64,000 nucleotides of DNA from Moniliophthora roreri (GCA_001466705.2 LATX02000016.1:1-64000); one strand, 5' to 3'; shown: positions 1 to 12,653, numbered from the stretch's first letter. Notes: a model not told the origin generated them from the letters alone. Numbers and translations: made by a program.

Positions 1-719
1 TGATCGTAACGAAAAAGTCAAGCAAGCAGGACAGTAAAAACCCATATCTTTCACACTTTCTATATATCACTTTCACCGTTTGACAGCCTTTATGCTTGTA
101 CACCCCAGCTCAACCTGGAATATAAATTGAATATACTCATAGACACCAGATAGCTCGATTAGAGCAGCATGAAAGCGAGTCATAATCATCCAAGGCCACA
201 GATAAACAGTTGACGAGTGGCAATTGGACGAGTTGAAACATCAATGTTGACACAAATATTTTGCATTTTCCTGTCTTGACTATTATGGTGGCTTTCACTA
301 TCAACAGGTTATATTGGATCCAAAGTTCCCAATCATTCAGGAATTCCAGAGACTTGAAGCTCAAACTGTGTTCCACAGATGGTGACTGAAATTCTGCTCA
401 GGCTGACTCAGAAGGTGGCTGGATATGGCCTTCACTTGACTGGCATCATTACATTGGATCATTGCAGTCATCCCGAGAAACTCATATTGTCAGGGCTGCA
501 AATTATTTAATACTGAACAGACAGGATGCGACCTCAGGCTTCTTCATGGAATGGTACAAGCATGGAGGTGATTACGATGGAAACATCATGTATTGGCCAT
601 AGATATGACAGCAGGCGGACACGTAAGGAAACAAGTGCAAGACCAAGTGATAGGGTAATGGAACTGCATAATGAGAACTGAGCAAGGTTGGGTGTCGTGC
701 TACTGGTTGATGGGTATTA
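1..719. repeat. Direct repeat, copy 1 (partner 2125-2843)
   Basis: This segment is repeated with an offset of 2124 bases. Both copies are AT-rich and contain the same non-coding-looking 79-codon minus-strand frame. Most differences between the copies are C/T or G/A transitions, clustered in the last 350 bases. Copy 1 stops at the N at 720, whereas copy 2 runs on into unrelated sequence. No recognisable protein is encoded. Confidence 0.85.
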
Positions 720-720
720 N

Positions 721-1240
721 CCAAAACTTTGAAACCCACACTCCGTCCATCACGTCATTTTATTGTTTATGGTTATCGCCTGAACCTGAGGCTCAAAACT
801 TTGATTAGCTCCCTTATATAATTCAGCCACATGTTCAATATTTTTCCTACCTCTGGAGCATCAATATTTTGCTAATCTTCCTGCCAGTGACCCACACATC
901 CCACACTCAGTCCGTCAATATTATGTTGACCACAGTGAGCGTAAAAAGTATGATTTCGTCCTGCATGTCAGTACATCCTGTCTTGAATCTTTGTACCTCT
1001 GAATCAACATTAAAGTTTTGTTGAAAGGCCATGCATCCGCATTAAGATTTCAATATTTTGATGATTGTGTGGACCGACAAAATTTTGTTGTAGAACAGGG
1101 CGGCAGAGAGGCTTCACAATTTTAATAGTACTTTGGAGCATCAAGATTTTGCTAGCGGTGTAGAAGGAGATCCCAATGTAAACAAAGTTTTGCTGCGCAT
1201 GCTGAACCTCATAGTTTTAACAGAGTACAAATCATCCATT
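721..1240 (+). repeat. Left arm of a roughly 450-500 bp inverted repeat
   Basis: Starting at the base after the N, this arm matches the reverse complement of about 3545-3988, beginning with CCAAAACTTTGAAACCCACA. Similarity continues, with small gaps, for about 450-500 bases. The arm is studded with short AT palindromic motifs of the CAAAATTTTG / CAATATTTTG type at irregular spacing, as seen in subterminal repeats of DNA transposons. No transposase frame was recognised between the arms. Because an N abuts this arm, the two arms may not belong to one element. Confidence 0.7.
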
Positions 1241-2124
1241 ACTTGGAGCATGGGAGCCGAAAATCATGTTTTAACCAGGGCAAGAGAGTTCATTGTGTAC
1301 TAGTGATAGCCTATCGATATCCAAACATAGATGACTGTCATTGAGCACCAAAACACGTACTAACAACGACAAGAGAGTTGAGTTGCCAGCACTTTCTCAG
1401 CAATTACTCAATTTTGCAACTGTACAGTTGGTGGGAACTCCCAAAACCTTATTTCTGTTGATCGCGCAACGCGTCAATGACCCACGATCTGCTGGACAGT
1501 GCACTATGGGAACCAGGAATGAGAGGAAGAAACCAGAAGGTGGGATGAGATCAAGCCAACAGTTGGTGCATCTGATCAGCTTTTGCTTACTGTATAAGCA
1601 TAAGTTCACACCCCAACTTATGTAGGTTCCACATTGCCATTCATCAACTCTCAAGGCTTGAGCTCAACATTACTGAAAGCTTCCCTATGCAAGCATTGTG
1701 CCCATTCATGCCTTTTGTATAAAACTGACAATATACATCTACCTGAATGTACACTGGGACCTGATTAATATATTACTAGTATTTACTGGCTCTTGATATG
1801 AATGTTCCTAGTTTGACTAGTGCGAAACTCCATGTAGACCAAAGATTATATCATGAATCTCATGTTGGGTGATAACGCGCATTTGAATACTTATGTGGTC
1901 GAGAGGAAGAGCAATTAAACACCTAAGGAGTATGCTCAATGAACAATTTGCTCCGGCGCTAAACCAATTAGCGCCCGCGGAAGTACATCTGGAAGTTTCG
2001 GATTATGGGGTCGAATTATCTCCTTCATCTTAACCATCCCATATGCTTTCTTCCCGCTTATTAAAGTGTACCAGCACACATTTAATGTTCAAAATATTGT
2101 TTTTCTCGCTCTCTGTGTCATCTC
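1241..2124. other. Gene-less AT-rich interval
   Basis: The frames at 1341-1625 (plus) and 1397-1654 (minus) overlap on opposite strands and show no recognisable domain or splice pattern. I see no gene here. Confidence 0.5.
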
Positions 2125-2843
2125 TGATCGTAACGAAAAAGTCAAGCAAGCAGGACAGTAAAAACCCATATCTTTCACACTTTCTATATATCACTTTCAC
2201 CGTTTGACAGCCTTTATGCTTGTACACCCCAGCTCAACCTGGAATATAAATTGAATATACTCATAGACACCAGATAGCTCGATTAGAGCAGCATGAAAGC
2301 GAGTCATAATCATCCAAGGCCACAGATAAACAGTTGACGAGTGGCAATTGGACGAGTTGAAACATCAATGTTGACACAAATATTTTGCATTTTCCTGTCT
2401 TGACTATTATGGTGGCTTTCACTATCAACAGGTTATATTGGATCCAAAGTTCCCAATCATTCAGGAACTCCAGAGACTTGAAGCTCAAACTGTGTTCCAC
2501 AGATAGTGACTGAAATTCCGCTCAGATTGACTCAGAAGGTGGCTGGATATGGCCTTCACTCAACTAGTGTCGTTACATTGGATCATTGCAGTCATCCTGA
2601 GAAACTCATATTGTCAGAGTTGCAAATCATTTAATACTGAACAGACAGAATGCAACCTCAGGCTTCTTCATGGAATGGTACAAGCATGGAGGTGATTACA
2701 GTGGAAACATTATTTATTGGCCATAGATATGACAGCAGGCGGACACGTAAGGAAACAAGTGCAAGACCAAGTGATAGGGTAATGGAACTGCATAATGAGA
2801 ACTGAGCAAGGTCAGGTGTAGTGCTACTGGTTGATGGGTATTA
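2125..2843. repeat. Direct repeat, copy 2 (partner 1-719)
   Basis: Second copy of the segment at 1-719. The first 340 bases are nearly identical to copy 1 and the remainder differs mainly by transitions. The sequence continues past the point where copy 1 is cut by an N. Confidence 0.85.
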
Positions 2844-3544
2844 GTTGTGATACATGAACTTCTGGAAGCTCAAAAGAGAACAGTGATTGCAGGGTAAGGT
2901 ATTTGGACAGTGGTGGCTGAAACATGTTGTACACTCATGACAGTCATATGTACTTGAGGTGGCAGGGTGAGGGGAGCTTCCGTGAATGACTTCCGGAATG
3001 AGGTGGATGCGAGAGTGCCAACTTGAAGTGGATAATCTGGAATAATACAAAGATTAATAAGGAGAAAAAAGGAAAGATGTCTTAATGTACCTTAAAACTG
3101 ATAGCCATCTTCAACTCCTCACTCTCTGTATCTGTGCCCCATATTATGGGTGCTGGTATGGTTAAGGCATTAGTCAACAAAGTACAGAGGTGCATTTTGC
3201 TTCCTAGCTAGTCGTTGCTATCATGGGTGTCATGCAAGCACTGTGTTTGTTGTCAGGAATGCAAGTCTCATGAAGGCACTAAGGTTAGAGTAGGGCAAGG
3301 GTTTCTCAAACTTCTACTCAAAATAAACTCTTTCTCACTATTGACATATTGACAGCTTATTCGAGTTGTTATTTTCGACTCTGAAGGCTTCCAAGTAGTA
3401 CAGTACTGGCAACACAGCCAGCTTCTGTCTTTTTGACAGAATCTCTCAATTTTTGATGTTTCAATTCCAAAGACATTCAATTCTACCTGCTCACTAAACC
3501 TGAAACCAGAGTTTCATCAAAGGAATCCATCGGATGATTCACTG

Positions 3545-3988
3545 TCAAACCCTCAATTCTGATCTGCATGAGCAGCAAAACTTTGACTCCAAAGAACCAT
3601 CGGAATTTTGAAGCCTCTCTGCCACTCTGCCTCGCAACAAAATTGCATCAGTCCACACAGTCGTCGAAATATCAAAATCTTAATGTGGACACATGGCCTT
3701 TCGACAAAATTTTGATGTTCATTCAGAGGTACAAAGATTCGAGACAGGATGTCCCAACATGCAGGACAAGATTATGGTTTTTATGCTCACCATGGTCAAC
3801 ATAATATTGACAGACTGAGTGTGGGATGTGTGGTCAACAAAATATTGACACTCCAGAGGTAGGAAAAATATTGAACATGTGGCTGAATTATATGGGGGAG
3901 CTAATCAAAGTTTTGAGCCTCAGGTTTAGACGATAACCATAAACAATAAAATGACGTGATGGACGGAGTGTGGGTTTCAAAGTTTTGG
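3545..3988 (-). repeat. Right arm of the large inverted repeat
   Basis: Reverse-complement partner of 721-1240. It shares the outermost 60 bases almost exactly and the same array of CAAAATTTTG-like motifs. The outer end is the TTTTGG at 3983-3988. The interval between the arms (about 1241-3544) holds the second direct-repeat copy and no clear transposase. Confidence 0.7.
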
Positions 3989-4102
3989 ACCTACATACAC
4001 TCCTCCATGGATCACAGCTGATACTTGGGTGCTAAATCAACTGTCATTGCTTGTCTTCATACTATCACCCCACCCAATCTAAAGTCTCATGTTCTGGNAG
4101 TA

Positions 4103-4410
4103 TTCAAGTTAGTTGACAGCCAAAAAAAAAATGTCAAACATACAGCAATTTGGTACACAATAAGCCAAAGTAAAAAAGGTGTTGAACCATCATGGTCTGG
4201 ATCAGTCAAAGTAGTGTAGATGGTAGTGATAATAACAAAAATGGGGTAAAGGGTCCCACTCTCAAGGCTATCAAATTATAGGTGAGAACAATTTACTAAA
4301 CTGAGAGAGTTGAAAACATACATGATTGCTACAATTGTGTGATAATTGGTTCTAATTGCAGGACCCATATGTTTCTGTGCCTCATGGCTGATCCACCAAA
4401 TATGATAATA
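4103..4410 (-). pseudogene. Fragment of a decayed seven-helix membrane protein gene (repeat copy)
   Basis: This segment is about 90% identical to 6989-7298. On the minus strand both encode the fragment HIWWISHEAQKHMGPAIRTN, which resembles the conserved RIWWISREAR-type stretch after a transmembrane helix in an Agaricomycete multi-pass membrane protein family. Only that stretch survives, with stops on both sides, so it is a remnant. An N lies just upstream at 4098. Confidence 0.6.
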
Positions 4411-5760
4411 TGCCAGATTTATAAATCTTTCAAATTCTACACATATGAATGTCAATTGGACATATTTAAAAGGTTGAAATGATATTAAACATGGAAATAG
4501 AAGGACTGATATGAGCCCAAGTAGTCAGTTAAAACCTATATATGCTTGATGGCATGAAACTATAAGTTAATTGTACTTATAGTATGCCCCCATATGGGTA
4601 CCAAGTTGTTTATAGACTCTAAATATTGTGCATCGTGTATCTCAAAACCTGTAGGAACCTCTACAGTGTTGTTTTACAGGAGACACACTGATAGTTAAAT
4701 GTATATATAGTGTATCAAGAGGATATTTTACTTTTAAACAACTTTCATTTGCAGGAATGAGTTGGTCAGAGACAACTAACAAAACCAGGAAATAGTCAAT
4801 GATCCATATGGAAGTAGAGAGTATTTCCAAACATTGAAAGACAGGACAAGGAGCTTCTATGCAGTAGCAACAGATTCTGAAGCTAGATACCCATATGCCA
4901 CATGGAGGGCCTAGCTTATTGTGCTTCCAATACCTGAGATTGTATTTATTAGTGACCCACATACCTATATACAGTATGGGATTACTATTGTGACATAGGA
5001 TTGAGACTATATACATTCATTTCATGATTTTTCCTGTGACCAGTATGATACATACCTATTATTATAATTTTATTGTAAATATTTGTTTCTAGCAGTATAT
5101 AAGGTCAGCCATTTTGTAGGTGGCTATTGTTTGTGTAGAGAAATCACATTTGATCAGATTTTCCTCCTCATGTCAGGCTCTAGAGACTTAGAGTAGACCT
5201 AGTTGAGATATAAGACTATAAACCAAACTTGATAGTGACAACAAAGCCAGATATTTGTTCTGCACTTTAATAAATGGTCATTTTCAAGCTTAAGAGAAGA
5301 CTTTGTATTAGAGATTTTTGAAGGCAGCTAGTGTTTTGCTAGTGTTGATGCAGCTTAGAGAGGGCCCAGGGTAGAAGTTTTCCTGCTTAAGTGCATTACA
5401 GATCACAATGAAGAGAGTTGTATCCGGTACAAGAAGTACTGTAGTTTTTAATTACTTGAGTTATCACTAGAGTAGTCTTGCCATCACCTCAGCACATTAG
5501 CTGTTGTATTCAGGCTTGATTGAGATAGTATAAACCAGAAAACACACAGTAAAAACAAATTATTAAATAAATATATCTACATAGTCTCTACATCAATAAA
5601 TGAATACATGCTTATTCTGAGCAAAACAACCAACTAAGAGTCTAAGTGTGGCAACTCTGATCATGCTGAACCACACTCTGCACATCACCACATACACATA
5701 GACAATAGAGAAGTAGGATCTGATCAACAGATCAGCTCTTTTGTGTAGCATATTCAAGTG
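4411..5760. other. Gene-less AT-rich interval
   Basis: There are only short frames, the longest being 124 codons on the minus strand (4642-5016). That frame has no recognisable motif and ordinary AT-rich composition. I see no supported gene or structural element. Confidence 0.5.
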
Positions 5761-5767
5761 GTATTAA

Positions 5768-6060
5768 CAAACCAGCTACAAGTATGTTTATTTCTGTCTG
5801 GTTTTCACACATTAGACAGAACTGACCTGTGAGTAATGTCAAAATGATATTGACACCCATATTTGCCAACCAGAAAGCTTNCATTCTGAAGGTTTGCTGG
5901 GGATGATTATACATGGCAGTCTTCTGTGTCTTATGTCACTTTTGTCAATGCACCCATGTCTTCACATCCTCAAACACCTAGCACACAGAAGAAGACAGGA
6001 AGAAGCAGCAAAGGCCACTGAAGGCAGTAATTTATCTCACCTTGAGGGTAAGTACTTCTA
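5768..6060 (-). pseudogene. Chimeric repeat with a seven-helix gene fragment
   Basis: Bases 5768-5880 match 7296-7410 closely and encode, on the minus strand, the fragment WLANMGVNIILTLLTGQFCL of the same membrane protein family. After the N at 5881 the sequence instead matches 11076-11222 at roughly 75%. The N therefore joins two repeat types, and the segment is not a working gene. Confidence 0.55.
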
Positions 6061-6988
6061 GTAAATTGTAATTTTGTTGAATAGGTAGAAGGATGAACAA
6101 CTTAGTATCTGTAATATGTATACTATATCCAATGATAGTCAGCCATAGAATGCTAATATACTGGGAACAATATTACTGAAAAAGGCTTTCAACATAAATC
6201 ATATAGTACCTACACTTTTTGCCTTGAAAAATGTATAATAGAGTGTATTTGATTGCATATATACAGGTTTTGTCCATACAGAATTTTGATTTTTTTTCAT
6301 ACAAATTTCACAGAATTCACAAATGATCAGTTTAAAATTTACAAGTACGTATGTGTCAAACCATTTGCTCACTGCCAGTGTCAACACTCAACCCTTTTGC
6401 CAAAATGCCTGCAAATCTATCCTGCACCTTCTCATATGCTGCCAACAACTTCTTGTTTGTCTCCATGAGACAATCTATTTTCTTTGGTGGCAAGGAAAGC
6501 AATGGTCTGTGCCAGTGACAACTGCATTGTTGCTGTGTTGCCAAGCCACCCTGCACACAAAAAATCACATAGCTGAAGAAAACCCCCAGAACTATTTTTC
6601 ATGTGAATTTTATGATTGGAGGCTTGTAAGTTTCCAGAGATGTACAAAGTGGAGCTCTGTTTCTACATATGAAATCTCATATATATATGATCAAATACAC
6701 TCTAATCATTTTCAAAATTGGCCAAAGTTGGAAGTAAACTGTATTCACATCATAATACATAGTAAGATAGTCTATTTAGTCTTTTCCTCCCTCAGGTTTT
6801 GAATTCTCTCTGCTGATGAGCTGGCCTCAATGTCAACTGTCCATACATGTGATCTGGCATTTAAGTTCCCAGATTCTGGACTAGCACTATTAGCAAAGTG
6901 AAGACTTGAGAAAGCTTGGTTCATGCTTGTATATTCAACAGTTCTCCTCTTGGCTACTCTTATAATGATTAATGTTGGAGCAATTCCC
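6061..6988. other. Repeat-derived interval without a supported gene
   Basis: Overlapping frames of 60-160 codons occur on both strands (for example 6323-6802 plus and 6356-6568 minus) without splice sites, motifs or agreement between frames. They look like chance or decayed transposon frames. Confidence 0.4.
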
Positions 6989-7169
6989 TAAGTATTCAAG
7001 TCAGCTGATAGCCAAAAAAAAATAATATCAAACATACAGCAATTTGGTACACAATAAGCCAAAGTAAAAAAGGAAATGAACCATCATGATCTGGATCAGT
7101 CAATGTAGTGTAGATGGTGGCAATAATAACAAAAATGGAGTAGAGGATCCCACTCTCAAGGCTATCACA

Positions 7170-8345
7170 TTATGAGTGAGAACCATTTGCTAAACTGAGG
7201 GAGTTGAAAACATACATAATTGCTACAATTGTGTGATAATTAGTTCTAATTGCAGGACCCATATGTTTCTGTGCCTCATGGCTGATCCACCAAATATGAC
7301 CAGCTACAAGTGTGTTTAACTCTGTCTGGTTTTCACACATTAGACAGAACTGACCTGTGAGTAATGTCAAAATGATATTGACACCCATATTTGCCAACCA
7401 GAAAGCTTCATCTATAATACTGCCCTGGGTATAAAGCCTCTGATTTGCAGGATTAGTATAGTTACTGATACCAATAGTTCCAAATGCAGAGGCAACAATT
7501 TCACAGACTGGTACCAGTTCCAGAATGAGCCCAGTAACACAGTCAAATTGAGAGAAGACCTACTAGATAGTGAAACCATGACAAAGATCATTGGAAATGC
7601 AATCCATTTGGATGAGCCCCAGATCACATAGCAGTGGTGGAGCTGAGCAGATTTTAAAATGAGTTGGAAATAAATGTGGTAGGATTACTATAAAGGACTT
7701 ACCAGCATCAAATCTACCATAATCCTATCTCAAGTGGATTAGCTAGTAATTCCAAACATATGAAGGAAGGGTGCTTACACTAAGTATAATGGCAGAACTA
7801 TATCAAAGCAACTAAATAAAACAAGAACACCCTCAGTCATGGCAAACCCACACAAGCAACCCTACATATGCTATGATTGTCTTCACATTATCATGGTGCA
7901 AATATGCTAAACATAATGCCCAGTCCTGGTTTTTGCTGAATGTAAACTCCACAATTGCTTGTCAGGCATAGAGAAACGGATTCACAACATTGACTGCACT
8001 TGTCAGGATAAAAAGCCCTATTGTGAAGAATATATAAAGTGCTTGGTTTTGGTGGTCTTGTTGGCAGATGAGAATGTGGAGTGAAATGATAAACAGGATG
8101 GTGTAGATGCCTAACATGGGTTACATGTCAGATGCCTATAGCAACTGTGCTGAAGAGTTTGACTTTACCATAAACATAAAAGATAACCTCGAGCAATAGA
8201 GGAATGCTAAGAATGGGGAAATAAACAAGAAGAGAAAACATACAGTGAGATTCACTATTGGCCACACCAGGATAAGGGTGACTATATTGAAATGTGCAAC
8301 ATCTTCTTCTGCCATAGTGGAGTTGGACATGGTGGAGTTAGACAT
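7170..8345 (-). pseudogene. Decayed seven-transmembrane protein gene
   Basis: Read on the minus strand from the ATG at 8345, several stretches in different frames line up in the expected order of an Agaricomycete seven-helix family. They are a short polar N-terminus plus first helix (8345-8200), a helix-containing stretch starting GIYTILFIISLHILI (about 8120-7980), CYVIWGSSKWIAFPMIF (about 7640-7590), and then WLANMGVNIILTLLTG followed by HIWWISHEAQKHMGP (about 7408-7220). In-frame stops and frame changes lie between them and no plausible set of introns repairs all of them. The C-terminal part is missing. The membrane role is known only from family resemblance and the ligand is unknown. Fragments of the same gene recur at 4103-4410 and 5768-5880, so it was copied along with the surrounding repeats. 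Confidence 0.6.
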
Positions 8346-9480
8346 AGTATGCAGTCACAGTGTTAGAGTGCAATGGACCAGGCCTTGCTCTTTATATGCT
8401 TCAATTAAATTTTCTCTGTAGCAAGATTTGAATCCTATCAAGATGTCATGTGAGGAGTGATGAGGTGAATCTGGAAAGCTTCTAATGTAGTCATTTCATC
8501 CATGATGGAGCAAACATCTCAAGTAGCAACAAAATCAATTAGTATCATTACATCAAAATCTCTACAGATTAATGAAAGATGCTGCTCTTGCTTTGATAAG
8601 AAACTTGAACCTTTGCCATTGCCTTCTGTAGACTACACATATTGTACTGTAATCCTGAAGAGCAGTGACACATAAAAATCTTCTAAAGCCTCCCAAAGGG
8701 ATGACACCACTTGGACATCAGCCCTTTCTGGGCCTCCAGTGGAAAAATGAGAGACAGAAGGTAGTGTCAGTTTGTTTCAAGGTCAGAAATAAACTGGCTG
8801 TCATGATTGATACATTGAGGCTTCTTATCTCCACTGATCTGCTCAATTCTTGAGTCTGGCTAGAATGGGGATTTTTGATTTTGAAGTTCTATCTTTAGGA
8901 TACATCATGACCAGGCTGCTGTCAGTTTGCCTACCTCCTTGTTGGACATGGTGCCTAGTTACAGTGTGAGGGATGTGTGGAGTGCTCAAAGTGAATGAAC
9001 TTGATCAGAAATATGTACATCTAGAGTCCTTCTGACTTTACTGCTGAGATCAGCCTAGTATCAGAAGGATGAACAGAAATAACATGTCAAAAGACTATGG
9101 CTTTCTCATTGAAGCTCAAGGTATGAGAAAAGATCTGTGCTATTTTAAACAACTACCTCCTTTTCAAGTACCCAAGAAAGCATGGCAGGTCAGGCAAGTG
9201 CTGGCAGTAGCACTACTCCACTGAGGAACATTTCAGGTGTAAGGGCTGATATTGTCACCCAACCAAGCTCAACAATGTTGTTGAAGGCAATTGACATACA
9301 TTAGGACCTCAAAAATGTTTTCCTTTGCATAGCAAGGACCAGAGAAATTGACCAGAAAATGAGCTGGACACAACTCAACTTAATGATTTTGATCAGGACC
9401 TCCAAATCATGAGCTGTCCAACAGAAAAACTCTACTGGTACCCTTTCCCAACACAATAATTCAGGAACATGCAATGGTAT
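8346..9480. other. Gene-less AT-rich interval
   Basis: No frame longer than 62 codons and no recognised repeat partner inside the window. I see nothing supported. Confidence 0.5.
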
Positions 9481-9644
9481 TCAAGTACATGTATATAGAG
9501 AACAACAGTAATAAAAGTAAGAGTGTACATTGATACAATTTGGTGTGTGTTGTGACATTTAAATCAAATCTCAACCATGATACCTTCAAAATAACTCAAA
9601 CCACTTCTCCCTCATACACCCCTCTATAAATGCTGTCCAATGAA

Positions 9645-10471
9645 TCAATAAAAAAAGGTGAGCAGGCTCCAATGAATGGTGGCCACCACCATGACCAACT
9701 CTGGGGCCTCACACCACTTTTCTCTCATCTTCTCCAAGCACCCCTGCACAAATATTATCTGATGAAGTGACATCTTATCCTTGTCATCTCCCTTGACAAA
9801 CCTAAATATCATATTTCCAAAAGCATTCCATTGATTCGCCTCCTTGTTGATCCACTTCCTTGTCAGTCCTCTGCCTCCAATCCAAAGTCTGGTATTTAGG
9901 TAGAATAGGTGAGAGAATGAACAACTCAAGTTCATTATACATTATTAAATTGGCTTGCATAGTTGGCTATGGAAGGCCTGTGAACGATAGCGAACTGGAT
10001 ATGTTTTTCACATCTATAGCTCAGAAAGATGTTCTAACACAAATTGTATAGGCCTGGGGGTTGGAGACAATACATGCATGAAGAGGGCTGAGATGGTAGC
10101 TCTTTGGTGCAGGGGACCCATTTATAACTAGCTGGGTTCCAATTTGATGGCATGAGGTATGGGTATGCCTGCCTCCTTTGTCCAAAACTGGTCTGCTGAA
10201 CCATCTGTCTTCCTCAGCTCTTTCTCCCTCTTTGTGCCTCTTCAGCCCTCTTCCTTGTCTCCTCTCTAACCAGCCTCTCAGCATATAACTGCTTTGCAAG
10301 AACCTCATGCTCAAACACATTTCTCTTCCTTTCCTCCAGATTGATGAGCTGGATTTGTCTGTGATACCAGAGATCAGCCCCTGAACTGCATGAATAACTT
10401 GTCTTGGAAAGTGATACTTTCATTGTTGGCATTGCCGAAGGCTTGGGTGAGGAAGGTGCATTTGGTAGCAT
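9645..10471 (-). pseudogene. Possible transposon-derived coding remnant
   Basis: On the minus strand, frames at 10471-10214, 10320-10021 and 9935-9645 follow one another. The first ends in a charged coiled-coil-like stretch rich in E, R and K (around EERKRNVFEHEVLAKQLYAE). The next two show no recognisable motif. The broken arrangement within a repeat island suggests a dead mobile-element gene. I do not recognise the family, and this may be chance. Confidence 0.2.
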
Positions 10472-11075
10472 AGTGGAGGTTGTTGATGAGGTTGTTGATG
10501 AGTAGTGTTACAAGTACAGGTATGGCTATGCAATGTGCTCAGGTTTGGGCTGGGAAGACTGGCTGAGCTTGAACCTGAGCATGAAAAGACAGCGTACAAG
10601 CCCTAGGCAAACCCTTGTGCTTCAGGGATACTATGGGAGCTGTGTATGTGAGCATATTTATGGGCAGGTGAAGCTGGGATCGTGACTCTAGGATACGAGG
10701 ATTACCTCGTGAAGGAAGGTGCGGTAATACAACAGATAGACATCTTTTGAGCCATTCTGGATGGCTTGCAAGTGATTCTGATCCAGTGTCAAGATAGAGA
10801 GCGAAGTAGGCAGAGAGAAGGACCAACCATGGTGCAAAGGGGTTTTAGAGTAGGTTGAGTGATTGAACGAGTGTTAGAACCATGATTTTGGATGTGACTG
10901 CCTGAGAAGTGAATGTCTTGATCAGTTGATATGAGCATCCTCACCATCAACATTCCAGCATCATGATCTAGTATCATCCAACATGCCACTGGCAGAATGT
11001 CCAAAGTGAGAAGAGTCGATGTTCCGTCACACCTGAGTCCGTGGGAGCCTTTACAGAAAAGGAAGGATTCTGTTG

Positions 11076-11222
11076 GAATGTTCTGAAGGTTTGCTGGGGG
11101 TCAGTAGTTTCCTGCTTTTGCATCACATCCTCAAATATCTGGCATGTGGAAGAAGACAAGAGAAGCAGCAAGACCACTCAGGGTAGTAGTTTGCTCTGCC
11201 TTGAAGGTAAATACTTCTACAT
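11076..11222. repeat. Dispersed repeat (partner 5882-6060)
   Basis: Shares the opening TTCTGAAGGTTTGCTGGGG and a later ATCCTCAAA...GAAGCAGCAA...AGTACTTCTA-like block with 5882-6060, at roughly 75% identity with one gap. No function is evident. Confidence 0.55.
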
Positions 11223-11238
11223 TAGCAAATCAAACACC

Positions 11239-11870
11239 TAATGATCATGGCAGAAAATGACCAAAATAGACTATCATGACCAAAATACATTACGGCAGAA
11301 AACAGACCCCACCTAGTGATCATGGAAGATCATGGGCAATATGGGTGATCATTCATTTTGCCCATGATCACCCATTGCCACCATTATCATCCCATTTTGC
11401 CCATGATTGCCCATTTTCATGGGAGTCGGCCAGACAGAGAAAATGTATACTGCCACCTGGCAGAATCAAAGCAGTGACACCAGTGTTGCTTTGTAAGCCA
11501 ATGCAGGAGTTCGGGCAACATAACCACTGTGCCAAAGTGCCATATAACATTTTAGTGTACACAGTACAATATATCCCCTCACCTCCACAGCTAATTTAGG
11601 GAAAACCTGCATCCCCCCGGCCTTGGTTAGTGTTTTTATCAGTCAGAACATTAACCAATAAGTCCTCTCTACCATATAGACCCCTCTCTCTGTGTTTTAG
11701 AAGGCAGAAAAAAATTGTGTCTTATGATCCTCCATTTTCGCCCATGATCAGCAACTGAAATCATTTCTGCCCATTTTCTCCCATTTTCTTCCATGATCAT
11801 TGACCAAAATCATTTTTGTCTATTATTGTACATGATATAGACCAAAATAGATTATCATCCATGCTCATTA
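11239..11870. repeat. CATGATCA-rich element with short terminal inverted repeats
   Basis: The segment begins TAATGATCATGG and ends CCATGCTCATTA, an 11 of 12 inverted match flanked by TA on both sides. Inside, variants of CCATGATCA, GCCCATTTT and GACCAAAATAG recur many times in both orientations. This fits a small non-autonomous DNA element with TA target duplications, but the ends are short, so the boundary is tentative. Confidence 0.4.
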
Positions 11871-12169
11871 GCTGCACGATTTGCTGATGTAGTAGCTCCG
11901 GGAAAGAAAAGAGAAAAACTACCGACTCGGATAGCGACTCATTGACATCCAGATTCCAGCAACCTTCAAGTTACACGACCGTACGCCTCTTAGAATCCAT
12001 CAGCGTTGGATGAAAGCAATGAAAGTGCTTACAACTGGGAGAAGTACGGAAACAAATGAAAGTAAGAACAACACCTTGGTACATTGCGCCGCGCATTTCT
12101 CAACGTTATAAAGTACAATATTCTGACTTTCATCTTAGTCATGAGACATCCTTTTCNTTTGAAAGGATT

Positions 12170-12190
12170 AAGAAAAAAAAAAAAAAAAAA
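12170..12190. repeat. Poly-A tract
   Basis: A run of about 17 A residues follows AAGGATTAAG shortly after the N at 12157. It could be a retroposon tail or a simple slippage tract. Confidence 0.7.
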
Positions 12191-12379
12191 CATATCCTAA
12201 TAAAGACAGTGTGGGAGCAGTGGTGCATGTCCAAATGTAGCACAAAAGACAGAAATATAATGCTAAGCCAACGCATACTCCATATTGTTGATTTCCACCA
12301 AGAGTAGTGTCTCAACTCTAATAAACAGTTTGAAACTTGATGACTGATGTTTTTACCTCTATATGAGTTTGAATCAATC

Positions 12380-12653
12380 TACTGTACCTTTACAAGCACT
12401 TTGAATGTTACAGGTCATGGAGGATCTATTTTGCATGAAAGGTCATGACGGTCACTGGTCATAACAAGGTTGATCGAATCTGCAGAGTGGATTGCCAAGA
12501 GATCTGACTCAGAAGTGGCCCAAAATAAAATGGGTATTTTTGTGCGAAATTTTTCACAAAGTCACAGGTGGAGCAACAGACAATCAAAAATAAATTTTTG
12601 TTTTTTTAGTCACAGGTCACCCCCTTGTTCGAACTGCTCATAAAGGTACAGTA
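12380..12653. mobile_element. Small TA-flanked MITE
   Basis: The ends are inverted copies matching at 20 of 24 positions: CTGTACCTTTACAAGCACTT on the left and, reverse-complemented, CTGTACCTTTATGAGCAGTT on the right. Each is preceded by TA. At 274 bp with no coding capacity this fits a miniature Tc1/mariner-like element. Internally the motif CACAGGT / TACAGGTCA recurs in both orientations. Confidence 0.6.

Noticed and set aside
6253..6802. 159-codon plus-strand gene at 6323-6802
   Set aside because: It overlaps equally long frames on both strands in repeat-derived AT-rich sequence, with no splice signals or motifs.
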